A stretch of 15,879 nt of DNA. Source: Bacillota bacterium (GTDB lineage: Bacteria > Bacillota > Clostridia > Lachnospirales > Lachnospiraceae). The stretch spans positions 1 through 15,879 of the forward strand of contig JAEZHX010000244.1 of the NCBI GenBank assembly GCA_023436765.1, read 5' to 3'. Of the stretch, positions 4,692 through 12,522 are shown piece after piece. The position numbers were made by a program, and so were the translations under genes. The notes beneath the pieces are model-generated. The model did not search any database. It saw only the letters and a list, made by a program, of their open reading frames with translations, and was not told where the DNA came from. Each line of letters begins with the position of its first letter. Within the stretch, counting starts at the first letter, position 1.

Positions 4692-7192
4692 GTAAAAAAG
4701 TTTTAGTCATAGGTGGAGTGGCTGGCGGAGCATCGGCAGCAGCCAGACTGAGAAGATTGGATGAGAAGGCAGAAATTATTATGTTTGAACGGGATGAGTA
4801 CATCTCCTTCGCGAACTGCGGACTGCCTTATTATATAGGTGAAACCATTAAGGATAGGAATAAGCTCCTGGTCCAGACACCGGAGGCTATGAAGGCAAGA
4901 TTTAACATTGATGTCAGAACCAACAGTGAGGTTATTAAGGTAGACACAACGAACAAGAAGGTTACGGTTAACAGCAAGCAGAAGGGCATTTATGAAGAAA
5001 GCTATGATGCGCTGATCCTTTCTCCCGGTGCGAAGGCCCTTAAGCCTAATATTCCCGGTATCAACAGCGAACGCATCTTCACCTTAAGAAATATCCCCGA
5101 TACGGATTCTGTCAAGGCCTATGTCGATAAAAAGGGTGTGGACAGCGCCATCGTGATCGGCGGTGGCTATGTCGGAGTAGAAATGGCTGAAAACCTGAAG
5201 GAGAGAGGACTTGAGGTCACTCTGGTAGAAGCTGCGCCCCATATCCTGGCTCCCTTTGATTCCGATATGGTTGTACTGGCTGAGAAGGAGCTGGTACAGA
5301 GCGGCATTAGGCTGATTCTGAACGACGGAGTAAAGGCATTTGCAGAAATAGGTAATAAGATAGAAACCACCCTGAACAGTGAAGCAAAACTGACCGCAGA
5401 TATGATTATCCTGGCCATAGGAGTAACCCCCGATACTAACTTCTTAAAGGAAAGCGGTATCGATTTCGGGCCGAGAGGACATATCCTGGTGAGTGAAAGA
5501 ATGGAGACAAGTGCCCCGGGTGTCTATGCAGTCGGAGATGCAATCGAAGTAGTCGATTTTGTTACAAAATCAAAGACCGCTATTCCCCTCGCCGGACCTG
5601 CAAATAAACAGGGCAGGATCGCTGCGGATAATGTGGCAGGCATTAAGTCCTCCTTCAAGGGTTCTCAGGGAACCTCGATCATTAAACTCTTCGGTTTAAC
5701 AGCAGCGGGTACCGGTGCGAATGAAAGAACCCTACAGAGGTTAAATATTCCCTATAAAACAGTTATCATCCATCCGGTATCCCATGCCTCCTATTATCCG
5801 GGAGCTGTTCCGATGACTCTGAAGCTGATCTTCAATGAAGAGGGTAAAGTACTCGGAGCCCAGGGCATCGGCTATGACGGAGTGGATAAGAGAATAGATG
5901 TCATTGCCACAGTAATCAGACTGGGAGGTACAGTTGAGGATCTTACCGAGCTGGAATTAGCCTACGCTCCTCCGTTCTCCTCAGCAAAGGATCCGGTGAA
6001 TATGATCGGCTTCGTAGCCCAGAATGTCCTGACAGGGAAATCCAAGGTGATGACCTGGGAGGAGTTAGCAAAGCTGGATCAGGAGGAATACATTCTCGTT
6101 GATGTCCGAACAGAGGAAGAATACGAAAACGGTCATGTGGAAGGTGCAGTGAACATTCCGGTGGATTCCTTAAGGGAGAGAATGTCGGAGCTTGATCCCG
6201 GGAAAAAGATTCTGGGGTATTGCCAGGTAGGATTAAGAGGTCATGTGGCAGAAAGTATCCTGAATCAGTACGGCTATGAGTTCATCAATGTGACCGGCGG
6301 ATATAAATCCTACACAGCGATACAGTTCGACCCAAAACAGGGAAATAAGAGTAGTTCAAGCTCCGATCAAAATAATAGGAACCTGGGAGGAGGAAAGCAT
6401 GTTATAATTGATGCCGATACCCAGGCGGTTAAGGAAGAAAGTAACAGTGCCGAAAGCTTCGATATGACACTGGATGCCTGCGGGCTCTGCTGTCCGGGAC
6501 CTCTGATGCAGGTAAAGGCTTCCATGAATGAGCTGGAGGAGGGACAGATTCTTAAGGTGACGGCCTCGGATCCGGGTTTCTATGAGGACATCAGGGCCTG
6601 GTGCAAAAGAACAAATCATGAACTGGAGAATCTGCAGAAAACAGGGGGCAATATCACTGCCCTCATAAAAAAAAACACCCTGAATCAGACATTAAATAAC
6701 ACACAAATTCCCTTAGGGACGAAGGACAACAAGACACTTGTGGTATTCAGCGGTGACCTGGACCGTGCGATTGCCTCCTTCATCATCGCCAACGGGGCAG
6801 CCTCCATGGGCAGGAAGGTCACGATGTTCTTCACCTTCTGGGGCCTCAATATCCTCCGGAAACCGGAGAAGGTTAAGGTGAATAAGGGGATCATGGATCG
6901 GATGTTTGGCATGATGATGCCCAGGGGAAGCAAAAAGCTAAAGCTCTCCAATATGAATATGCTGGGAATGGGAGGTAGGATGATCCGTAAAGTAATGAAG
7001 AATAAGAATGTCTCCTCCCTGGAGGAACTGATTCAGTCCGCAATCGACAGCGGCATCGAAATAGTAGCCTGCCAGATGTCCATGGACGTCATGGGTATCA
7101 AGAAGGAGGAGCTGATCAATGGAGTGAAGATCGGAGGAGTCGGTTACTATCTGGGAGAGGCTGAGGACTCCAACGTGAACCTGTTTATATAG
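4688..7192 (+). CDS. CoA-disulfide/persulfide reductase-rhodanese-TusA-DsrE2 fusion
   Basis: An 834-residue cytoplasmic protein with four sulfur-handling modules in line. Residues 1-450 are an FAD/NAD(P)H CoA-disulfide reductase: FAD motif GGVAGGASAA (9-18), single redox cysteine Cys44 in SFANCGLPYY, NAD site GGGYVGVE (158-165), second FAD motif YAVGDA (280-285) and the conserved YAPPFSSAKDP near the end. Residues 455-550 are a rhodanese with the active loop CQVGLRG (Cys512). Residues about 590-662 are a TusA domain with its CPxP motif (Cys602; Cys598 and Cys601 adjacent). Residues about 680-834 are a DsrE2-type domain ending in CQMSMDVMG (Cys795). CoADR-rhodanese proteins (about 550 residues) reduce CoA disulfides or persulfides. 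The added TusA and DsrE2 modules suggest sulfane sulfur is passed between four cysteines within one chain. A serine-rich linker (about 554-560) separates the halves. Domain calls are firm; the direction of sulfur flow is inferred. Confidence 0.92.
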   Translation: MSKKVLVIGGVAGGASAAARLRRLDEKAEIIMFERDEYISFANCGLPYYIGETIKDRNKLLVQTPEAMKARFNIDVRTNSEVIKVDTTNKKVTVNSKQKGIYEESYDALILSPGAKALKPNIPGINSERIFTLRNIPDTDSVKAYVDKKGVDSAIVIGGGYVGVEMAENLKERGLEVTLVEAAPHILAPFDSDMVVLAEKELVQSGIRLILNDGVKAFAEIGNKIETTLNSEAKLTADMIILAIGVTPDTNFLKESGIDFGPRGHILVSERMETSAPGVYAVGDAIEVVDFVTKSKTAIPLAGPANKQGRIAADNVAGIKSSFKGSQGTSIIKLFGLTAAGTGANERTLQRLNIPYKTVIIHPVSHASYYPGAVPMTLKLIFNEEGKVLGAQGIGYDGVDKRIDVIATVIRLGGTVEDLTELELAYAPPFSSAKDPVNMIGFVAQNVLTGKSKVMTWEELAKLDQEEYILVDVRTEEEYENGHVEGAVNIPVDSLRERMSELDPGKKILGYCQVGLRGHVAESILNQYGYEFINVTGGYKSYTAIQFDPKQGNKSSSSSDQNNRNLGGGKHVIIDADTQAVKEESNSAESFDMTLDACGLCCPGPLMQVKASMNELEEGQILKVTASDPGFYEDIRAWCKRTNHELENLQKTGGNITALIKKNTLNQTLNNTQIPLGTKDNKTLVVFSGDLDRAIASFIIANGAASMGRKVTMFFTFWGLNILRKPEKVKVNKGIMDRMFGMMMPRGSKKLKLSNMNMLGMGGRMIRKVMKNKNVSSLEELIQSAIDSGIEIVACQMSMDVMGIKKEELINGVKIGGVGYYLGEAEDSNVNLFI

Positions 7193-7213
7193 ACCACATC
7201 AACCTATCAATAA

Positions 7214-7265
7214 GAAAACGGACCGGAATGGTAAGGGATCTCTTTACAATACCAGGTCCGTTTTC
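7214..7265. terminator. Bidirectional-looking terminator
   Basis: A perfect 11-base-pair stem, GAAAACGGACC (7214-7224) with GGTCCGTTTTC (7255-7265), starts 21 bases after the fusion gene's stop. The TTTT lies in the right arm, and the mirror AAAA in the left arm gives the same property on the other strand. It separates the sulfur operon from the FtsEX-like operon. Confidence 0.8.
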
Positions 7266-7290
7266 ATTATATACAAGTCCAGATTTTCTT

Positions 7291-7309
7291 ATCATAAACT
7301 TGTTATGAT
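7291..7309. promoter_or_regulatory. Perfect dyad over the -35 box of the FtsEX-like operon
   Basis: ATCATAA (7291-7297) and TTATGAT (7303-7309) form an exact inverted repeat of 7-base arms with a 5-base centre. The -35 hexamer TTGTTA (7300-7305) lies inside it. This is a plausible repressor or activator site. No regulator gene is adjacent, so the binding protein is unknown. Confidence 0.45.
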
Positions 7310-7328
7310 GAAAATAATCTAGTATACT
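7300..7328 (+). promoter_or_regulatory. Promoter of the FtsEX-like operon
   Basis: TTGTTA (7300-7305) and TATACT (7323-7328) are 17 bases apart, close to the SigA consensus. The start of transcription would be near 7335, about 40 bases before the ATG at 7376. It is the only good promoter in the gap after the terminator at 7214-7265. Confidence 0.7.
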
Positions 7329-7375
7329 ATAGAATAACAGGACAGGAATATATTCTCTCAATCAGGAGGTGGAGG

Positions 7376-8512
7376 ATGGAGCTTCGGAATAAAATGAAAG
7401 CATTATACCTATGGATTGCTATTACCCTTGCCCTCTCCATTGCTGTCCCCGGGAGGGTCTCCGGTGAAGTAAAGCCGATCACGGAAGCCCAGGAGAAGCT
7501 GAAGGGAATCTCCGAGGAAGAACAGAAAACTTTGGAGGAGCTATTCAGGCTGTCCCAGGAAATCGAGGATATGGAACGGGAAGTCACCAGGCTTAACGGA
7601 GAGATTGCCATTATGGAGGATCGGATCACTGAGCTGGGCGGATCAATTGAGAAGGAACAGAAGGAATATGATACGCAACTGTATCTACTGGAACAGCTAT
7701 TGGTCAGCTATCAGCGAGGCGGTCCCGGTTCCTATCTGGAGCTTATCCTTCAGGCAGAGAACTTATCCGAATTTCTGGATAATATCAACCTGATTAAGGA
7801 TATCTCCAAGAATGTCAGCGAGCTGCTGGATACAATCGAGACCACCAAAGAACGATTGACTGAGCAGAAGAAGGGTCTGGAAGCAGAGTATCTTCTATTG
7901 GAAGAGAAGAAGGAGGAGCTGAAGGAACCGATCAGGGAGAAGAACCGCCTCGTTGCAGAACAGGAGGCATATTTGGAAACTTTGCAGGATGAGAAGAGTA
8001 AGTATGAGGAGCACCTGGCTAATCTGACACTGATGTGGTCTGACCTGAAGCAGGTTTTCTCCTCCATCGTCGGTGAATTCTCGCGAATCATCGGTGAAGG
8101 GTATTTTACCATGGAGGATCTGAATTTAAGCTTTAACCTGTTCTCGGTAAAGGGTTCCCTTACTGACGATACCTTTAACAGGATCCTGAAGGAGCATTCA
8201 ACTCTGCCGGAGATTGTATTCAGCTTCCAGCAGGACAATATCAAGCTGGAGATACCGGATAAGAACCTGGTACTGGACGGAAGGTTTGAGGTCACAGGGA
8301 AAAGCGCAATTACTTTTGTGGTTGAGAGCGGAAGCTTCTATGGAATGCCGCTCGAGCAGGCTTCTATTGATGAACTGTTCAAGGAAGGCCCTCTGCTGAT
8401 TGATTTTGAGGCAGTGGCGGGAGAGCTGGTACTGATTGAGATTAATCTGGATTCTGTAGAGGCGAAGGACGGTTATCTCGATTTCAGAATAAGCGCGGGG
8501 TTCTCTTTTTAG
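7376..8512 (+). CDS. Secreted PcsB/CwlO-like coiled-coil protein without hydrolase domain
   Basis: A 378-residue exported protein. Residues 1-30 form a signal peptide (basic start, hydrophobic core at about 9-24, likely cleavage near 25-31). Residues 35-110 and 140-222 are long charged coiled coils joined by a segment around 110-147 (SYQRGGPGSYLELIL...LSEFLDNINLIKDI) that resembles the PcsB/CwlO/EnvC turn region. In those families the coiled coil docks on FtsX and a C-terminal CHAP, NlpC/P60 or M23 domain cuts or controls peptidoglycan. None of those is present here: there is no cysteine in the mature protein and no HxH or NlpC motif. Residues about 242-378 instead look like an all-beta domain of alternating hydrophobic strands, faintly like YpmS/DUF2993 ligand-binding proteins. 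AGGAGG (7364-7369) fixes the start. It is first in an operon with ftsE- and ftsX-like genes, so it is probably their extracellular partner. Confidence 0.75.
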   Translation: MELRNKMKALYLWIAITLALSIAVPGRVSGEVKPITEAQEKLKGISEEEQKTLEELFRLSQEIEDMEREVTRLNGEIAIMEDRITELGGSIEKEQKEYDTQLYLLEQLLVSYQRGGPGSYLELILQAENLSEFLDNINLIKDISKNVSELLDTIETTKERLTEQKKGLEAEYLLLEEKKEELKEPIREKNRLVAEQEAYLETLQDEKSKYEEHLANLTLMWSDLKQVFSSIVGEFSRIIGEGYFTMEDLNLSFNLFSVKGSLTDDTFNRILKEHSTLPEIVFSFQQDNIKLEIPDKNLVLDGRFEVTGKSAITFVVESGSFYGMPLEQASIDELFKEGPLLIDFEAVAGELVLIEINLDSVEAKDGYLDFRISAGFSF

Positions 8513-8544
8513 AGGTAGAGTTCAACTGTAGATTGGAGAATATT

Positions 8545-9213
8545 ATGATAGATGCTACGGATGTATCATTAAAATATAAGGACAAAACCTTAGCCTTATC
8601 AGAGGTGAATTTGGAGATCAAGGAAGGGGAGCTGGTCTATATCACCGGTCCCAGCGGCTCCGGCAAGACGAGCCTTTTAAAGCTGTTCCTGGGGATGGAG
8701 TATCCGACCTCGGGAACCCTGACAGTACTGGGACAGCAGATGAAGAAGAAGGAGAGCAGGAAGATTCGTAAGCTCCGGAGAAGGATCGGACCTGTATTCC
8801 AGGAATTTAAGCTGATTGAGGGAAGGACCGCACTGGAAAATGTCATGACCGGAATGCGCTTCCTTGGGATACTGCCCCGTAGAATGAGGTTGGAAGCCTC
8901 TGCTGCCTTAGACAGGGTGGGGCTTGGACACAAGAAATTATCCCTGGTCGAGAACCTCTCCTGGGGGGAAGCACAGAGGGTAGCCATTGCCAGAGCGGTC
9001 GCCAGAAAGCCCAAGCTGATCCTGGCAGACGAACCTACAGGCAACCTGGATCATGAGAATGCACTACATATTCTGGAGCTGTTACGTTCCTTCAAGGATA
9101 TCGATACCACAGTGATCATAACCACTCATGCCACGCATCTGATAGAAGGTGAGCTGGATGCTACCTTTATTCATGTGGACTGTGGGAAGATCACCGTAGA
9201 ACGGAGGGACTGA
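8545..9213 (+). CDS. ftsE: FtsE-like ABC transporter ATPase
   Basis: A 222-residue membrane-associated ATPase that would pair with the FtsX-like permease downstream to pass ATP-driven conformational change to a protein outside the cell. Walker A GPSGSGKT is at 35-42, the Q-loop VFQEFKLI (Gln86) is FtsE-like, Walker B and D-loop LILADEPTGNLD span 158-169, and the switch histidine is His195. The signature motif is LSWGE (138-142) instead of LSGGE, with tryptophan at the third place, and the following residues are AQRVAIARA. The ATG at 8545 is preferred over an in-frame TTG at 8533 because GGAG (8535-8538) lies 6 bases before the ATG. FtsX starts 3 bases after the stop. The divergent sequence suggests a paralogue of the division FtsE; a LolD/MacB-type ATPase is a less likely alternative given the partner. 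Confidence 0.82.
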   Translation: MIDATDVSLKYKDKTLALSEVNLEIKEGELVYITGPSGSGKTSLLKLFLGMEYPTSGTLTVLGQQMKKKESRKIRKLRRRIGPVFQEFKLIEGRTALENVMTGMRFLGILPRRMRLEASAALDRVGLGHKKLSLVENLSWGEAQRVAIARAVARKPKLILADEPTGNLDHENALHILELLRSFKDIDTTVIITTHATHLIEGELDATFIHVDCGKITVERRD

Positions 9214-9216
9214 CCA

Positions 9217-10110
9217 ATGAGAATTTTTCTGTATAATATAAGATATTTTATCAGAGAGTCCAGAAAAGTCATCCGATTGAACCTGATATCCAATCTGGTA
9301 TCCATTCTGGGTACGGGCTTGATCTTGTTTCTGCTGGGCATGGTGCTGACCGGAGGGTCTGTAGGAAACAGGCTTGTTACCATGCTGTCGGGAGAAGCCC
9401 AGATTAATGCCTACTTTTCCGCGGATCTGACCGCTGAGGGAGTGATCCAGCTGAAAGAGGACATTCTAAGCCTGGAAGGAGTTCGGGAGGTCCGGCTTGT
9501 GGAGCAGTCAGAGGCACAGGAGAAGATGAAGGAGGTTTTGGGGGAAGAAGCGAAGATCCTGGAGCTTTTTGACCATAATCCCTTTGAAGCCTTCCTTGAG
9601 GTCGGGATAGAGATAGTAGAGGCGGATACAGTTTCAGATCGGATCGCAGCGATACAAGGAATTGAGTATGTCAGGAATAACAGAGAGGTTCTGGTGCAGA
9701 TTAAGGGTATAGCCAATGCTTTGACACTGTTAGGGTATCTGGTCATGGCTGCCGTAGGGATCACTACTGTAATTATATTATCCCATATGATCCGTCAGGG
9801 AATCTATAATAATAAGGAGCAGATCAATACTCTGCGCCTATTGGGGGCCCCAAATGCTTTTATCGGCCTGCCCTATGTATGCGTCGGCTTGTTCATGACC
9901 TTGGCGGGAGGAATTATTTCTGCTGTTTTCATTCTCCTGCTGATCAACGGTGCCTACGGGCAGATCAATGGGATCCTGCCCTTTCTGCCATTACCGCCCA
10001 AACAGGAGCTCATCAGCCGGATGGTAATCCTGCTTCCCGGCATCAGCCTGCTGCTGGGTCTTCTGGGGAGTCTGATCGGTCTGCTCTCCATACGGGAAAG
10101 AGAAGGCTGA
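9217..10110 (+). CDS. ftsX: FtsX-like permease
   Basis: A 297-residue integral membrane protein with the FtsX plan: a short basic cytoplasmic N-terminus, TM1 at about 22-45, a roughly 115-residue extracellular domain (about 50-165), then TM2 (168-190), TM3 (218-244) and TM4 (268-292). The extracellular part keeps family features, including a VREVRLVEQSEA segment and NPFEAFLEV (121-129), which matches the usual NPLPxxFxV. The cytoplasmic loop EQINTLRLLGA (201-211) is the conserved FtsX coupling motif. GGAGGG at 9203-9208 lies within the end of ftsE, and only 3 bases separate the genes. FtsX does not transport a solute; it relays the ATPase cycle to an extracellular coiled-coil protein, here most likely the product of 7376-8512. 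Confidence 0.88.
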   Translation: MRIFLYNIRYFIRESRKVIRLNLISNLVSILGTGLILFLLGMVLTGGSVGNRLVTMLSGEAQINAYFSADLTAEGVIQLKEDILSLEGVREVRLVEQSEAQEKMKEVLGEEAKILELFDHNPFEAFLEVGIEIVEADTVSDRIAAIQGIEYVRNNREVLVQIKGIANALTLLGYLVMAAVGITTVIILSHMIRQGIYNNKEQINTLRLLGAPNAFIGLPYVCVGLFMTLAGGIISAVFILLLINGAYGQINGILPFLPLPPKQELISRMVILLPGISLLLGLLGSLIGLLSIREREG

Positions 10111-10131
10111 AAACGATTAATACGAGGTTAA

Positions 10132-10140
10132 TGTTATACT
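10132..10140 (+). promoter_or_regulatory. Candidate extended -10 promoter for the aldolase gene
   Basis: TGTTATACT reads as an extended -10 element (TG, one base, TATACT) 32 bases before the ATG at 10173. No convincing -35 box is seen, which fits the extended -10 type. Read-through from ftsX is also possible because no terminator separates them. Confidence 0.35.
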
Positions 10141-10172
10141 AACTACAAGAATGTAAAACGGAGGCAATCATA

Positions 10173-11195
10173 ATGTACAGCTTTGTAAATGATTATAGTG
10201 AGGGAGCACATCCCCGGATATTAGAAGCAATGCAAAGAAGTAACCTGGAACAGAACCGCGGTTACGGGATGGATTTCCATAGCGATGCAGCGAAGAACCA
10301 TATTAAGGCACTCATTCGTAAGGAGAATTCGGAGGTGCATTTAATTCCCGGAGGAACGCAGACGAATCTGCTGGTAATCTCCTCCTTCCTGCGGTCCCAT
10401 GAATGTGTAATCGCAGCAGACACCGGCCATATTAATGTGCATGAGACCGGAGCCATCGAAGCAACCGGACACAAGGTGGTCACTGTGCCAAATAAGGAGG
10501 GCAAGCTTACTCCTGAGCAAATCGAAATGGTGTTGAACTTTCATTCCGACGAGCATATGGTGAAGCCAAAGATGGTTTATCTGTCCAATGCGACCGAATT
10601 GGGAACAATCTATACGAAGCAGGAGCTTACAGCTATTCATCAGCTCTGCAGGGAGAAGCAGCTGTATCTCTTCCTGGATGGGGCCAGAATCGGTACAGCC
10701 ATGACCTGTAAGGAGAATGATCTGACCCTTTCGGAGATTGCGGACCTGGTAGATGTCTTCTATATCGGAGGAACAAAAAACGGAGCACTCTTAGGCGAAG
10801 CCCTGATCATCCTGCGGGAGGAGCTTAAGGAGGAATTCCGTTATATGATCAAACAGAGGGGGGCCATGCTGGCAAAGGGCTTTCTGATCGGAATTCAATT
10901 CGAGGAGCTCTTCCGGGATGAGTTGTTTTTTACCCTGGCTAAGCATGCAAACAAGATGGCGGAGAGGATCGCCTCCGTACTCACAGAATGCAAATACTCC
11001 TTTCAGGCACCTCCGGTCACCAATCAGCTGTTCCCAATCCTCCCGGATGCTGTAATTAGGAAGCTGTCTGAGGAGTTTAACTTTCTCGTTATGGAGAGAC
11101 AGAATGAGACGCATAGCATCATTCGGTTGGTAACGTCCTGGGCCACCACGGAGGAAAGTGTGGAGAAGCTTTGTGAATTTATTAGAAATATTTAA
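10173..11195 (+). CDS. L-threonine aldolase-type PLP enzyme
   Basis: A 340-residue cytoplasmic fold-type I pyridoxal-phosphate enzyme of the low-specificity threonine aldolase/beta-eliminating lyase family, which cleaves L-threonine or L-allo-threonine to glycine and acetaldehyde. The PLP-anchoring lysine is Lys202 in YIGGTKNG; Asp169 in FLDGAR contacts the cofactor ring nitrogen; His86 in TGHINVHE is the residue expected to stack on PLP; PGGTQTN (59-65) forms the phosphate-binding start. The length (about 340) is normal. GGAGG at 10160-10164 is 8 bases before the ATG. It is separated from ftsX by 62 bases. The physiological substrate cannot be told from sequence; phenylserine or other beta-hydroxy amino acids are alternatives, and the sequence keeps the LtaE-like hallmarks rather than those of tyrosine phenol-lyase. 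Confidence 0.85.
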   Translation: MYSFVNDYSEGAHPRILEAMQRSNLEQNRGYGMDFHSDAAKNHIKALIRKENSEVHLIPGGTQTNLLVISSFLRSHECVIAADTGHINVHETGAIEATGHKVVTVPNKEGKLTPEQIEMVLNFHSDEHMVKPKMVYLSNATELGTIYTKQELTAIHQLCREKQLYLFLDGARIGTAMTCKENDLTLSEIADLVDVFYIGGTKNGALLGEALIILREELKEEFRYMIKQRGAMLAKGFLIGIQFEELFRDELFFTLAKHANKMAERIASVLTECKYSFQAPPVTNQLFPILPDAVIRKLSEEFNFLVMERQNETHSIIRLVTSWATTEESVEKLCEFIRNI

Positions 11196-11287
11196 ATTGA
11201 GTATACTTCAGTGACCGGAGAAACAAGCCGGTGCTTATCGTTATTCTGGTATCGATCAATATACCTGACGGAGGAAGAGGACAAATT

Positions 11288-12478
11288 ATGCTAACAAGAG
11301 AAAACAGTAAGAACGGAGATAAGCTATCGATCTTAGGCTTCGGCTGTATGAGATTTCCGATGAAGGGAAACAGTATCGATGAACCTCGGTCCATTGCATT
11401 AATTCGGGCTTCAATAGAAAAGGGAATGAATTATTTCGATACTGCTTATTTTTATCACGGCGGTAAGAGTGAACCGCTGCTCGGAAAGGCACTTTCCGGA
11501 GGCTATCGGGAAAGAGTTAAGATTGCAACGAAGCTTCCTCCCTTTATGGTAAGTAAGCTGGAGGGTGCAAAGAAAATCTTCTCAAATCAATTATCGAAGC
11601 TGAATACAGATTATATCGACTATTACCTTCTTCATATGCTGACGGATAAGGCTACCTTTGACCGTATGGTTTCCATCGGTGTCATGGAGTGGCTGGAGCA
11701 GCTGAAGGCGGAAGGTACGATTCGGAATATCGGATTTTCCTTCCATGGCTCCAAGACTGATTTTGAACAGATCGTAACAGCTTATTCCTGGGATTTCTGT
11801 CAGATACAGTATAACTATATGGATGAGAACAATCAGGCAACCAAATCAGGACTTCAGCTGGCGTATTCCCTCGGAATCCCTGTGATAGTGATGGAACCCC
11901 TAAGGGGCGGCAGATTGGTTAACAGCCTTCCTAAGGAGGTACATGATACCTTCCGTAGCTATGATGCGGACAGAACTCCTGTAGAGTGGGCGCTGCGCTG
12001 GATATGGAACCATCCCGAGGTTACGGTAATTCTCTCGGGCATGAGTGATGAAGCACAGCTGGAAGAGAACATAAAGGTCGCCTCCAATGCACAGGCAGGA
12101 GCCTTGACAGAAGAGGAAATGGCGATCTTTGAACGTGTGAAAAAAATTATGCATGAGAAGACGAAGGTCCCCTGTACCGCCTGCGGTTACTGCATGCCCT
12201 GTCCCTTTGGAGTCAATATCCCGGGCTGCTTTGCGGCTTATAATAATAAATATCTGTTAGGGGGAAAGGACAGCCGACTAAAATATATGCAGACCCTCGG
12301 TGTTCTATCGAAGCAGCCAGCCTATGCCTCCATGTGTACGGAATGCGGAAAATGTGAAAAGCATTGTCCCCAGCATATAGAGATCAGGAAGCAGTTAAAA
12401 CAGGTGAGAAAAGAGATGGAAGGGGTATTCTTTTGTCCGGCAGTTAAAATTGCCCGTAAAATTGCCAGGGTGAAGTAA
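11288..12478 (+). CDS. Aldo/keto reductase with C-terminal iron-sulfur domain
   Basis: A 396-residue cytoplasmic oxidoreductase. Residues 1-280 form the aldo/keto reductase barrel with the complete catalytic tetrad: Asp51 and Tyr56 in FDTAYFYHGG, Lys82 in IATKLP and His116 in YLLHML. The C-terminal part carries two cysteine groups, CTACGYCMPC (Cys296, 299, 302, 305) and CTECGKCEKHCP (Cys350, 353, 356, 360), as in ferredoxin-linked reductases of anaerobes; the second is a standard [4Fe-4S] motif. This suggests electron exchange with a ferredoxin-like carrier as well as, or instead of, NADPH. The start at 11288 is preferred over an in-frame ATG at 11231 because a GGAGGAAGAGGA purine run lies just before 11288 and the barrel begins there. 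The substrate is unknown. The radical SAM gene follows 44 bases later. Confidence 0.88.
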   Translation: MLTRENSKNGDKLSILGFGCMRFPMKGNSIDEPRSIALIRASIEKGMNYFDTAYFYHGGKSEPLLGKALSGGYRERVKIATKLPPFMVSKLEGAKKIFSNQLSKLNTDYIDYYLLHMLTDKATFDRMVSIGVMEWLEQLKAEGTIRNIGFSFHGSKTDFEQIVTAYSWDFCQIQYNYMDENNQATKSGLQLAYSLGIPVIVMEPLRGGRLVNSLPKEVHDTFRSYDADRTPVEWALRWIWNHPEVTVILSGMSDEAQLEENIKVASNAQAGALTEEEMAIFERVKKIMHEKTKVPCTACGYCMPCPFGVNIPGCFAAYNNKYLLGGKDSRLKYMQTLGVLSKQPAYASMCTECGKCEKHCPQHIEIRKQLKQVRKEMEGVFFCPAVKIARKIARVK

Positions 12479-12522
12479 AGAATCAAGGATCGAAAAACGG
12501 TGCTAACCGAGTGAGGATTAAT

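Noticed and set aside
7750..8295. 181-residue open frame on the minus strand opposite the coiled-coil gene
   Set aside because: It is serine- and arginine-rich, typical of the antisense of a Glu/Leu-rich coiled coil, has no recognisable domain, and overlaps a well-supported gene with signal peptide and ribosome site.
8533..8544. TTG start four codons upstream in the FtsE-like gene
   Set aside because: The TTG overlaps the GGAG ribosome site that serves the ATG at 8545 at ideal spacing.
8637..9044. 135-residue minus-strand frame opposite ftsE
   Set aside because: It is a mirror of the conserved ABC ATPase coding sequence with no independent domain or ribosome site.
11214..11232. ACCGG/CCGGT hairpin after the threonine aldolase gene
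   Set aside because: Only five base pairs and no T tract follows, so it is not counted as a terminator.
11231..11287. Upstream ATG adding 19 residues to the aldo/keto reductase
   Set aside because: The added residues do not belong to the barrel, and the ribosome site GGAGGAAGAGGA lies inside them, just before the ATG at 11288.
12511..12522. GTG start for the radical SAM gene
   Set aside because: It overlaps the GAGG ribosome site that is well spaced for the ATG at 12523.
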